Shown here: in pieces, positions 10,953 to 19,998 of the stretch
Position numbering within the stretch: the first letter of the stretch is position 1
Layout of the letters: each line of letters opens with the position of its first letter
Assembly: GCA_037042185.1 (NCBI GenBank)
Contig: JAXQJY010000033.1
Coordinates: forward strand, 2,852,001 to 2,916,000
DNA: 64,000 bases
Direction of reading: 5' to 3'
Source of the DNA: Sordariomycetes sp. S80-01Y
Taxonomy: Eukaryota > Ascomycota > Sordariomycetes
The notes under the pieces: model-generated
The model's input: the letters and a program-made list of their open reading frames with translations, nothing else
What the model was told of the DNA's origin: nothing
Databases searched by the model: none
Made by a program: the position numbers and the translations under genes

Positions 10953-11641
10953 CTACACTGTCTATAAGTTAGATGTGACATTTATCGGTTCGAGATTCAC
11001 TTACCACAGAAGCGTGTTTGAACCAAAGTGTCGGTTCAACTTCCAGCTCACCTACGCTTGTCCACAGCTTGCACATTCCACACAACGCTTCCCAGTGTTG
11101 AACACGATCTGAAGCATAGCGAAGCGACAGGGGAGGCTTGCAGAACATTAAATTCGAAGGCCCATAATCGTGCTCTGCAGACATATGACTTGTGAACTCG
11201 CAATTAGCTGTACGCAGCCACTGTCCAGACTTGCAAAGCCAACACCAAATCTCGCAACTGTCTTTAACACCTCGAATCCATTTCCTTTTGGCCTGCCCTT
11301 TTCTGAATGGTGATAATGAGTGTAGGACCAGACGCGAGGCAGCCAATCTCATGTGCGTCGGGCGGCTCTTCGTGATCTACCGGAAAAGGTTGCAGACGAG
11401 GATAGTCCATATAAGGATGCGGTGAGCTTTCCCTCGCTGCGACTTCTACCCTCTCCCATTTTATTGCCGATCTTTCTTGGCCTTTGAACCAGTTTGGAGG
11501 TATGTTCTTCCCCCAATCGTCCTCTGGATCGGTGCCAGAAGCATACCAGGTAACCCTACGCCTTTTCCTTACCGGTTCTCTCGGCGGGTGGCTCAACCCG
11601 CTATCAGTGCTGCCAAATGATGCTGCTGGGCTAGTTGCCAT
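10953..11641 (-). CDS. SHPP-module protein C with Cys/His zinc-binding units
   Basis: My model has exons 11641-11381, 11292-11005 and 10961-10953 and gives about 185 residues. Residues 8-30 are the module: FGSTDSGLSHPPREPVRKRR. After a poorly conserved linker the second exon encodes WCWLCKSGQWL...FTSHMSAEH, a C-x2-C...H-x4-H finger-like unit, then CGMCKLW...WFKHA, a possible second half-finger. The last intron (11004-10962) is convincing: GTAAGT donor and ATCTAACTTATAG acceptor. The first intron (11380-11293, GTAGAT...GGGCAG) is the best frame-compatible choice but has a weak branch point, so that boundary is uncertain. The protein looks like a shortened relative of C2H2 protein B that keeps the module at its very N-terminus. 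Nuclear action is inferred from the polybasic run. Function is unknown. Confidence 0.55.
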
Positions 11642-12582
11642 GACTCTAAAGAGCTAAGCCGGCAAAGACTGAGTTATGGGGTGTAACTTCGCGAGTTCTG
11701 TGATTGCGGTTAGTTAGTAAGTAACAATGATCTTAGTGGGGGGGGTCTTCTTGCGTAGTGTCCTCAGCAAACCGGAGGTCCCGAATTTGGAGCATTTGGC
11801 AGGGACGAGTGAGCTTGAGAGTTTGCATAGAAAGAGAGCAGAATTGAGCAGAGACTTGGGAACGGAGTTGCTGTATGTCTTCTCCTCTTCCACCGCACCC
11901 TGGGTCCAACGCCTCACTTGGTTCGCACAGCCCCGCCAGCATGCATCAGCCTCGACTCGAGACAGTCCACTGGGCCGACACGCTTGAGTTTGACTCCAAT
12001 ATCCAAGGAATTCGTACTAAGGCCTCAGCGGTATGAGCGATGAAGAACACAGCTCTGAAATTTTCTGGACTGCATTATGGTCATGCTGCGCGGCTTCCAT
12101 CTTTTGGTCTTGCCCCGTTGTAAATGACGGCCTATCTTTGAAGTAGTTTCTTCCCCTTTTTTTTCTAGTCGGCGAAGGGGGGTATTGTGATAGGCTGTCG
12201 CCTGACTCCGAGTAACTTACGACTAGCATTGTGGGTCGACAGAAGAATCCGGTGTAGAAGGGTTCTTTAAAGAAGAGTGAAGCCAACTCCATGTAGCTAC
12301 AACAATCGCTTTGCGGGGTGTTGCAATGCTTTCCTTTCGCATGCTATCCCTAACGAGATGATATGCCCAATGGTCTGACAACCCCATCTTCTATTGGCAC
12401 ACTCAACACGCTCCCTCAAAGTGACTCAGTCCAATGAGTCTGGCTCTGTATGAATATTCCCCGGAGGCCAATAGGAGATCTGATGAGCTATCTCGAACCT
12501 GTCTTCGCGAAGAGAACGTCCTCTTCCACCCGGTGTCTTTTCATACATTTGCAGGGACACTCGTCACCCAGCATCGTCGATA
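11642..12582. other. Intergenic region between module genes C and E
   Basis: No supported gene. A minus-strand segment at 12017-12292 is open for 91 codons, but its middle looks like an intron (GTAAGT near 12221 to CGACTAG near 12168), so its translation is not trusted. A G run occurs near 11738-11745 and a T run near 12159-12166. Confidence 0.4.
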
Positions 12583-13404
12583 CTAGCCAGGAACCGGGGC
12601 GGACTCAGTTGCTCGCTGCTCATCGAGCAAGTTTATTGCGGAATCCACGAGTGCGCTTTCCGAAATACCCGCCAAAAATGTCGTGGAAGCGTCATCTTCC
12701 CCAGCGACCCTCTTGCTCCGTCTTGTGCCCTTTGGGCTCTTATCAGGGGATTGTGCGGATCTCCTGTGCTTTCTCTGCTTTTTCCTCTTGCCAGGTGGAT
12801 GTGAAACCCCGGAGTCGAAGCTCCCCAAGCTCCAGAATGAGACGAAGGAACCCTGGGGGCTGTGTTCGTCTACATCCGAGCCCCGTGTAACTCTCGTGGA
12901 GGACGTTGGCTCCAAATTATGTGCCTGTGGCGACCTTCCTCTGGCCTCATCCATATCTTCCGAGTCGTCGGACCTTTGTGAGTACTCGAAATAGCTGCTC
13001 GCTGTCGAGAACCTCATGCTCCGGGCAACAACTCCCTGTCTCGATTCTTCAACATGCGGTGAATGGGTGACTTGCGGAGGGGAGATGAGAGCACACGTTC
13101 CCTCACGTATGAGTTCCCACAACGACCTCCGAGGACGAGCCACTTCATCTTTGCGAGGTAGCTGGAACGGGGGAGAAGTTATGATAACGTCAGTTCCACT
13201 CGGGTCGGGGCTCCATGTTAGGAGAGTCTGCGTCTGTTGGTTTATCTCATCTGGGCGGATGAACCATAGAGTGTATATGGCGCGGTTTCTACTGCCCCCC
13301 CTCGGAGCTTTCTCTAGGTAAAGCCGGGGCTGGCTTGTGTCGTGGCGCACAGCATTATTTTGGTTGAGCACTGGTGAAGCCGGTCGTTGGATTGAAGCTT
13401 CCAT
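12583..13404 (-). CDS. SHPP-module protein E, otherwise unrecognised
   Basis: Open frame from ATG 13404 to the stop at 12583, 273 residues. The frame continues upstream to about 13560 without an ATG, so an extra 5' exon is possible. Residues about 190-218 are the module: SFWSLGSFDSGVSHPP followed by GKRKKQRKHRR, and then GTRRSKR, which also follows the module in C2H2 protein B. The N-terminal part has an unassigned ordered-looking segment (AIYTLWFIRP...TLLTWSPDPSGTDVIITSP). No Cys/His finger is visible and I found no downstream exon that would add one. It could be a stand-alone adaptor or a truncated paralogue of B. The basic block is a likely nuclear localisation signal. Function is unknown. 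Confidence 0.6.
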   Translation of the reverse strand: MEASIQRPASPVLNQNNAVRHDTSQPRLYLEKAPRGGSRNRAIYTLWFIRPDEINQQTQTLLTWSPDPSGTDVIITSPPFQLPRKDEVARPRRSLWELIREGTCALISPPQVTHSPHVEESRQGVVARSMRFSTASSYFEYSQRSDDSEDMDEARGRSPQAHNLEPTSSTRVTRGSDVDEHSPQGSFVSFWSLGSFDSGVSHPPGKRKKQRKHRRSAQSPDKSPKGTRRSKRVAGEDDASTTFLAGISESALVDSAINLLDEQRATESAPVPG

Positions 13405-14069
13405 GGACGCGCTTTGGCAGTCCCGGATGTGGTGCCCATGAGCTCCTGGCCAACTGGGGACTTTGCGCGAGATGTGGTCTTGATTGATGACCGCCTCAGT
13501 GGGTGGCGGGTGACGACGGCCTTTCCGAGCAAGGCAGACTGCATCACGTGTGGCTTTCACTCAGCCGCTTCAACCTGCAGGGGAACTGAGAACTGCTTCT
13601 CGAGAGAGCTGGGATCAGACCAATGAAACACCGCCGTGCTATCGTCCTCTTAACAACAGTAGGCGAGTGCCCACGGGGGAACTAAACTGAACGCTGCAGC
13701 CCTGCAGCCAGACGCTGTTGGATCAGCAAGCTTTCGACCGGGCTACCCATGCCTGCCGCTCTGGCAAAAGAGGTGGCTAGGATTAGGACATCGTGTTAGA
13801 TGTACGCCAAGTCCAGAGAGTGTCTTTTTCAAAAGCTTTGATGAATTGTTTCGTCCATAAGCAAGATACCTATTCATAAATCTACTTCAGACGCCGGGGC
13901 TGTAAATTCAACACGCTTATGCATCGTACATCGTGACTTTCGTAATTCCATGACATCGTGGCTCGCTCGTTGTCCTTTGCGCCAGCCCGCCCATGTCCAT
14001 TCGCGCCTTGGTTTTGCTTACTCCTCATTATACAACATCGAACAAACAAGATTGTGCACCTGCAGTCGC
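13405..14069. other. Intergenic region between module gene E and the F-box gene
   Basis: Likely holds the promoter, and possibly a first exon, of module gene E and the 3' end of the minus-strand F-box gene. A + strand open frame overlapping 13950-14252 is a shadow of the F-box gene. I see nothing else. Confidence 0.4.
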
Positions 14070-15172
14070 CTAGATGGACCCTCTGCGGACATTTCTATAA
14101 TCGATGCCGTACATCTCAAGCGCAGCCCTGGTCCGTCGGAGGATGTGTCGCATGAGATCGGTGTCGTCTCCCCACTGGATCCTGCGGTCGAGATCGCCAA
14201 TTTCCTTCTTCACCACCTCCGCTGGAAGGTCTTGAAAGCACCAAGCACCTAGCAGACAATTGATAGCAATGATGTTCGGTTGTGTAGCGTTTACAACGGC
14301 GTTGCGTAGAAGCTCCAGTTTCGTCTCCCAGCTGGGAACAGGAAACTCGCTATGGGTGATGAGCATGCCGCCACGTGACAACCAGAACAAGCGCTTCTGC
14401 TGCTCCTCATTCCAAGGACCCGTGATGAGTTCCTCGGGTATTCTTGTTTTCGGGTGGATGTCTTGCGTCCCCCACGCCATGGACTCAACCTGCGATGGGC
14501 CCCATTTTTGTGCTTGCTGGAAGTCGAGATCGAAGCACTTTTGTGCGTTGAAATGAGTTGGTCCGCCGTGGTGTGAGTGGCAGAGATCGTCGGGGTCGTC
14601 GATCCAAGGGACGGAGTGCTGATACCAGCGCCCATAAGCATGGATCTTGGCCCACGTTTGCTGAGCAAGTAGTATCAAGTCGATATTGGCCCAAGGTTGT
14701 CGTAGTACAGCGGTCTGTTTCGACATTAGCTGAGGGTGCATACACGAGTTTGGACTGCACGAACCTGAAGCGCTGGGTCTCCGAAGCATTCGGTCTGTGG
14801 CTTGCCCATGACAGGCGGCCCATGTAGTAGAGTCTTGCTCATCGGAACACCAAACCACTGATCCCATGTCTCGTGGAACGCCCACATAAACATGCGAACA
14901 AGAGTCGCCCGTTCCGACAATTTCAAGCCAATAACAGGACTGGCGTGTGGTAACGATACGTTGCTGCTGTAAAGCAAGATTTTTTCCAGGATTTCCGACG
15001 GCAAGGTCTCCAGGCCGAGCCTGTCCTTTGAGGCGTTGGTTGCCATGACTGTCGTAAGCGACCTTTTCGCCTTCTTCTCAGGGTGCTGCTGCTGTAGTTG
15101 CTGAATAGCTTTCGGTGTCTTTGTCGCAGGAGCTTTTCGTTTTCCTCTGACGCGTACGGTGGTCAGACTCAT
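14070..15172 (-). CDS. F-box domain protein
   Basis: Two exons, 15172-14765 and 14714-14070, with a 50-nt intron (GTTCGT donor, AGCTAAT branch, AAACAG acceptor), give 350 residues. An F-box-like helix set lies near residues 48-85, around LGLETLPSEILEKILLYSSN and SLPHASPVIG. The rest is the usual fungal extension, with a conserved block spanning the splice (FGDPALQ then TAVLRQPWANIDLILLAQQ). F-box proteins dock on Skp1 in SCF ubiquitin ligases and select substrates. The substrate here cannot be told. The start at 15172 was chosen because the frame upstream begins without ATG. A basic stretch (RVRGKRKAP) precedes the F-box. No catalytic domain is expected. Confidence 0.75.
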
Positions 15173-15827
15173 GACCCCGCACCGATGCTGATGTTTGTGG
15201 GAGAATTGAATGGTCCAGCTGGGGCGGCAGGGAGGTTTCCCGTCTAGTTGCGGATCGCCAGAGCCTGCTCTGTGGCCGACGTCGAAGGATTCGTCTAGGG
15301 GAAGAGCTGGAATCGGCAATGTTTGGCAATAGTTTGAGGTGAATTGGTGAAATAGAGAGGTGGTTGCCAAGAATCAGACAGCAGATGGGTTGGATATATT
15401 CACAGTAACGGAGATGCCGTCAAAATCCCTGAAAGGGAGGTTTATGGCGATCTACTCGGAGCCACAGGGTCGTCGTAAGGATGGCGAAGCGATGGCGATA
15501 TGACGTAGCGGTGCCTGGCACTCGTCGCATCTGCTACTCGATTGACAACGAATGCGGCCGGGATCTTGTCGCTGAAGATTCAAAGTTTGGTTCCAGTTGA
15601 TTCGGAGTACCCGGTGAACGGTCGAAGGTTACAGGATAGAGGGAGAAGCTCGGAATAAGAGAGCTCAGATGAAGTCCCTGAAAATTATCCAAGCCAAGTG
15701 CTGGGACGACGTGGGGCATTTTTAGAGTTATCGCGGCAGAGGGAACAGGCCTCGTGGGAGAGCATTTACAGCGCCTCATACGCTGTACGTATGGCGCCGT
15801 GGAGTCCCGGCCAGTGGTGCCTTCCTT
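15173..15827. other. Intergenic region upstream of the F-box gene
   Basis: No supported gene. Probably the F-box promoter and leader, plus the 3' end of the small Cys-rich candidate. Open frames here are short and show no family resemblance. Confidence 0.4.
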
Positions 15828-16103
15828 TCAGTGTTGGCCGGTTGCTTCAGTCGCGCACGGGCCATCGGTACTGGCAATGAGCGCGACGAAAATTATCTGG
15901 CAGGCGCGATCGACAGAGATCCTTCCTTGAAACATAACCACTACGCCATACAGCACATCGCCTCTCCGTTCTTCAACGTCGCGGAAGCAATTTTGGCAGT
16001 GCTCAGAGTTTACGACGCGGCAGTTGTTGTCGATCCCCCCATCCGAGTCGCAGCGTCTACAGCATCCTACGAACACCGAAGCACGGAGGGAAGTCGCACC
16101 CAT
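15828..16103 (-). CDS. Small Cys-rich zinc-binding candidate
   Basis: A 91-residue open frame from ATG 16103 has a tight cysteine pattern near its N-terminus: GCCRRC, nine residues, C, six residues, then HCQNC. This resembles a family of short fungal proteins with a CC-x(1-2)-C...C...HCxxC zinc-ribbon-like unit, seen often in Pezizomycotina and of unknown role. The rest of the frame after residue 45 is not obviously coding and may include an intron. Its start lies only 92 nt from the MRS2 start on the other strand, so the two would share a very compact divergent promoter. It could be a chance frame. I keep it because the cysteine spacing is not random-looking. Confidence 0.35.
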   Translation of the reverse strand: MGATSLRASVFVGCCRRCDSDGGIDNNCRVVNSEHCQNCFRDVEERRGDVLYGVVVMFQGRISVDRACQIIFVALIASTDGPCATEATGQH

Positions 16104-16195
16104 GAGACGATCGATATAGCGCATCTCGTCGCCTTCACCCGACACTAAACTTGCCGCAAAAGCAGATACCGAGAAGGTGGCTTTGTGCGGACTCG

Positions 16196-17911
16196 ATGTC
16201 TGTAGCTGCAGCTTCTGCGTGTCGAGTGCCGTTTCCGGTTCCTTCACGTAGCTTGCTGCGCTTTCTGAAGCTTCAGTCAGGCGTAACTTGCGTCGGTAGG
16301 GGCCTTGCATCAAGCGACGGATGTCCACACGCAACGGTAGTCCCTCGAGGCGGGTGCCGTCGAGCTTACTCTTCCAAGAGGAAGCTACCGCTGGCGTGCG
16401 AACGGCAGTCTCCAGGTTCGAGATTCACATCTGCGACGCAGGCTGGATACTCGCGTAGGAGCCATCAAGACGCGCTCTCTAGGAGGTGTTTTGGGTCGAC
16501 GAGCTGGGTGCTGAAGAATGAAAAGGACAATGCGACGCCGTGGCAGGAGAAGCTATGGGGAAGCACAGTGAGGGCTGGCTCGAAGCCCCTTCAACCGGAC
16601 GACCTGCCCTCGCACGAGAACGATCACGATTCGACCGTATTCAGCAGCCGGCGAACGATGGCCGCCAAAGCAGCGCTGGAACCAAGACTAAGATGCACGG
16701 AGGTGGATGAGAACGGAGAGGTCATTCTCGTGGATGGAGAGTTCAAGAAGACAGAGTTGATCCAGAAGGTAAGACTAGCCCCCTGAATCATCTGAAGCAC
16801 AGCAAGCTCATACGCTCTTAGTACGGTCTGCTTCCACGCGATTTACGCAAGATCGATTCCTCAAACCTCCCACACATCCTCATCCGGCCGTCTGCGATTC
16901 TCCTTAACCTACTGCATTTGAAGGTCCTGATTAAGCACGACCGCGTGCTACTTTTCGATGTTTATGGTTCTAAGACGTCGTACTCTCAATCCGCCTTCAT
17001 GTACGACCTTCAAGGCAAGCTCCAGCAGAAAGGCGCTCCACAGGCCGGAGGAATACCCCTGCCGTACGAGTTCCGCGCTCTCGAATCCGTCCTGACATCT
17101 GTCACCTCGGAGCTGGAGGCCGATTTCGAAGCCGTGCGAGAGCCTGTCATGCACATCCTGAGCCAGCTTGAGGACGATATCGACCGCCAGAAGCTGCGAG
17201 TCCTTCTTATCCTCTCCAAGCGCGTCAGCACGTTTGAGCAGAAGGTGAAGCTCGTGAGGGATGCAATTGAAGAGCTGCTAGAGGCCGACGACGACCTTGC
17301 TGCAATGTATTTGACAGAGAAAGCGCACGACATTCGGCGAGGCCTCGACGACCACACTGAGGTCGAAATGTTGCTGGAATCCTACCATAAGCTTACCGAC
17401 GAAATCGTCCAGGAGGCGGGCAATCTAGTGTCGGGTATTCGCAACACAGAAGAGATGTGAGTCGCATACATTGACCCAGTGACCCCGCCAGCCAGCTGAC
17501 ATGTGTAGTGTCCGTGCGATTCTGGACGCCAACCGCAACGCGCTCATGTTACTCGACCTAAAATTTAGCGTCGGCACCCTAGGCCTGGCAATGGGCACGT
17601 TCATCGCCGGTCTGTACGGTATGAACCTCGAAAACTTCATCGAGGAGACGAACTGGGGCTTTGGCGGTGTGACGGGGGCTTCGGTGCTGTTCTCGCTGGT
17701 GGTCTGCTGGTACGGCCTCGGCAAGCTTCGCAAAGTGCAGCGCATCAAGATGGGCAGCAACGAGCGACCGCACTTGCCACGAAGGGCGCAGTACGGTCAA
17801 GACGAAGATGCGCTCGGACTCCTCGACTCGAGACATCGCGAGCGACTCAGGAGGTTGAACTTACAAAAGTCAACTCCGAAGAAGAGGTGGTGGCAGTTCA
17901 AATCTCACTAA
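16196..17911 (+). CDS. MRS2: Mitochondrial inner-membrane magnesium channel MRS2
   Basis: Three exons, 16196-16768, 16822-17456 and 17509-17911, with 53- and 52-nt introns, encode 536 residues. The N-terminus is Arg/Ser-rich and lacks acidic residues early on, as expected for a mitochondrial presequence. The matrix domain contains YGLLPRDLRKIDSSN and the long coiled-coil helices of CorA/Mrs2 proteins. Near the C-terminus are two membrane segments (FSVGTLGLAMGTFIAGLYG and ASVLFSLVVCWYGL) with the diagnostic GMN motif (YGMNLENF, near residue 440) between them. CorA/Mrs2 proteins form pentameric Mg2+ channels into the matrix and support group II intron splicing in yeast. The C-terminus is basic. 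The start at 16196 is the first ATG of the frame. The only upstream alternative is TTG. Confidence 0.93.
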
Positions 17912-18963
17912 GGCGCCACTGTTCACCCTGCATATAGACGGCGTCTTTGGCGGCAGGCTTTCCTCTTTTCATCCCTCTATACATGCGCCTTGTACGATAT
18001 CGTTCGCGGGTAATAGGTGATCGGTGGATATATCCGTGCGAGGTGTGAAGCCTCATTACCCATTGTAAAGCACATACGCAATCTAGACCCATCGCTGTGC
18101 AATCTGCGTGCCTTCGTGACCTGGTTGGCGAATGATGTGTCACTGCGGGCGTCACACGACGCAAGCGCCATGATGCCCGTAGAGGTGGTTAGTCGATGCC
18201 GCCGCCGATCCCAGCTCGTACGCGCGTGGAGTGGTGGGCGGGCGTCCGTCGTCTCGAACTGGCTGCCGTCCGTCTCAGAGCATTTGACGTCACCAGTCGC
18301 GGGCGACATGCTCTAGAGTTGCAATTTCCCCTCGTGCTGCTGATGCCTCGCCAGCAGGGAGTGATGCAATTCCAGGAAATACTCCGTACAAGAGCTTCAA
18401 GTCGAATCTGGACGAGCAATCGCGACAATCCAAGCTGCCAAGACCGAGTAAACCAATTTTAGCCTCGACATGGACAAGCTTTCAACGGCTACGGGCATCC
18501 ACAACTACTGGAAGTTGAGCTTTCGGGGCAGGTGGGGCGGGGCGTACCCACATCTTGTCTCTAGTGATGTAGCCGCGTACGTCATTTTCATCATGGCGCC
18601 ACAACCTAAATCCCAAAACAGGTTATACTGTGGCTCACAATGCCGGCATTCCGTATGATCTGTGGCTTGACGTCCTCGAAAGGGCCCCTCAAACCCCTGC
18701 AATCCGATATTGCTGTGCTCTGCAGATGGGAAACTGACAGGGGCGGCGCTGTTGCTCCGGGATTTGTGGACTGCTTGGCTTGGGATCTCGATGGCTGCTG
18801 ACCGTGCAATGCAGGCTTGACGGCTTCCGACAGGCCTTTGCCTGCAAGAGTCAAGGAAATTTCGCAGAAAATTGACGTCAGGGCTTTTCATCTGTTGTTT
18901 CAGGCGTTTGGATGTTTGATTGCTCAGTCACAGCAGACTGTAGGGGGGAGTGTTGGGTTCGCA
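17912..18963. other. Intergenic region before the small lipidation-candidate gene
   Basis: No supported gene. It contains several overlapping short frames on both strands, none with recognisable domains. The right end is the core promoter of the small gene at 19171. Confidence 0.45.
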
Positions 18964-18969
18964 TATAAG
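18964..18969 (+). promoter_or_regulatory. TATA-box candidate
   Basis: TATAAG within GCATATAAGTCGG, about 207 nt before the start codon at 19171. It is followed from about 19015 by a G-poor, CA-rich leader (repeated CAAC/ACAC), the typical layout of a strongly expressed fungal gene. Confidence 0.5.
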
Positions 18970-19170
18970 TCGGCTCCGGCCATAGCACCCTTAGCCTCCC
19001 CATTCTTCATCCACGCACAACACCGAACCCAACAACGAACTCAACACCAGACTGAATTCGAACCTGAGGATCGAATCAGCATCTACTAGACACCAAACGA
19101 AACAAAAACTCAACTACAACCCAACCCCGACTCAACTACCACCCAACACACACACATCACAACCGCCAAA

Positions 19171-19586
19171 ATGGGTGCCGTCGTCAGCTGTGTAAGTTCC
19201 CTATGTACTTGTTGTCTTCTTCTCTTATATTCTATCCGTTTTCTACATCGTGTTCGCATCATGACGCGTGGGTTCGCTCTCTGGGTGCGGGCTCACTCTT
19301 CAGGTTGCCCACAACAACATCTTCACCACCAGCTTCACAAGCAGATGCTAACACCCCTCACAGGTCAAGGCCATTGTTAATGGAATTGTGAGTGTCTGTA
19401 CCGCAATTATCGGGGCTGTAGTCTCGGTAATCAAGACAATTGCGGCGGCAATTGTTAGTTTCTTCGGCATTGTGGTATGTGTAAACCAATCGTGCTCTAA
19501 GAGCTACGTGCTAACCTGGGCAGGCGAACTGCCTCACCTGCGGAAAGGCTGGTGGCAAGAAAGGAAGAACAACTAGTCGAGTCTAG
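19171..19586 (+). CDS. 64-residue hydrophobic protein with a myristoylation/palmitoylation N-terminus
   Basis: Three exons, 19171-19191, 19364-19474 and 19524-19586, with 172-nt and 49-nt introns (GTAAGT...CTCACAG and GTATGT...GGGCAG). The protein begins MGAVVSC, continues as a run of Ile/Val/Ala-rich amphipathic or membrane-associated segments (IIGAVVSVIKTIAAAIVSFF), then NCLTCGKAGGKKGR and a short tail. Gly2 with Ser6 fits the N-myristoyltransferase consensus and Cys7 is a likely palmitoylation site. I recognise the MGAVVSC...CLTCG pattern as a small protein family common in filamentous fungi, with no established function. A TATA-containing promoter and CA-rich leader suggest high expression. 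Membrane association is inferred. Confidence 0.75.
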
Positions 19587-19998
19587 CACGACCCATCTAC
19601 CGCAAATAAGTTAGCCGGCCATCGAAGATAGTTGTGTGGCCGGAGGCTTGGTAGATGGGTGGCGACGATACGAAAGCTAGGCGTGAAGCATCCCGATCCG
19701 ATGCTGTAATCACCACCCGGAGTTTTGGAAGACGAGAGGCATGAAGCATGATTACTGCTTGGAGGACACTCTTTCCTTTGTTCATGACGCCCTAGCCACT
19801 TGGTTGCGGTCACTTGAGATACCCGTGTGCTCATGCGGCTTGTTTCTATGATACCTAGAATACCCTTTCCTTCATACAGAGGATACGAATCAACGGCCGT
19901 CTTAATCAATTGATGGTTCCATTCTCACTTCACATTAGTGGTGTTGTAGCGAGGAAATTGTGATGTCAAGTCGGCACATTCTATCATTGATGATCATT
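19587..19998. other. Intergenic region, convergent 3' ends
   Basis: Between the small gene and the XPF stop. I see no gene. One inverted pair, GTAGATGGGT (about 19650-19659) and ACCCATCTAC (about 19590-19599), could form a stem of ten pairs in the 3' region. Confidence 0.4.

Noticed and set aside
10980-11000. GGTTCGAGATTCA, like a tRNA B box (a similar one is near 16426).
   Set aside because: No A box, acceptor stem or T-run terminator at the right distances, and both lie in or near coding sequence.
12017-12292. A possible fifth module copy (GDSLSQYPPSPTRKKRGR) in a minus-strand frame between genes C and E.
   Set aside because: The segment begins with GTAAGT and ends CGACTAG, so it looks like an intron. 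The match lacks SHPP and may be chance.
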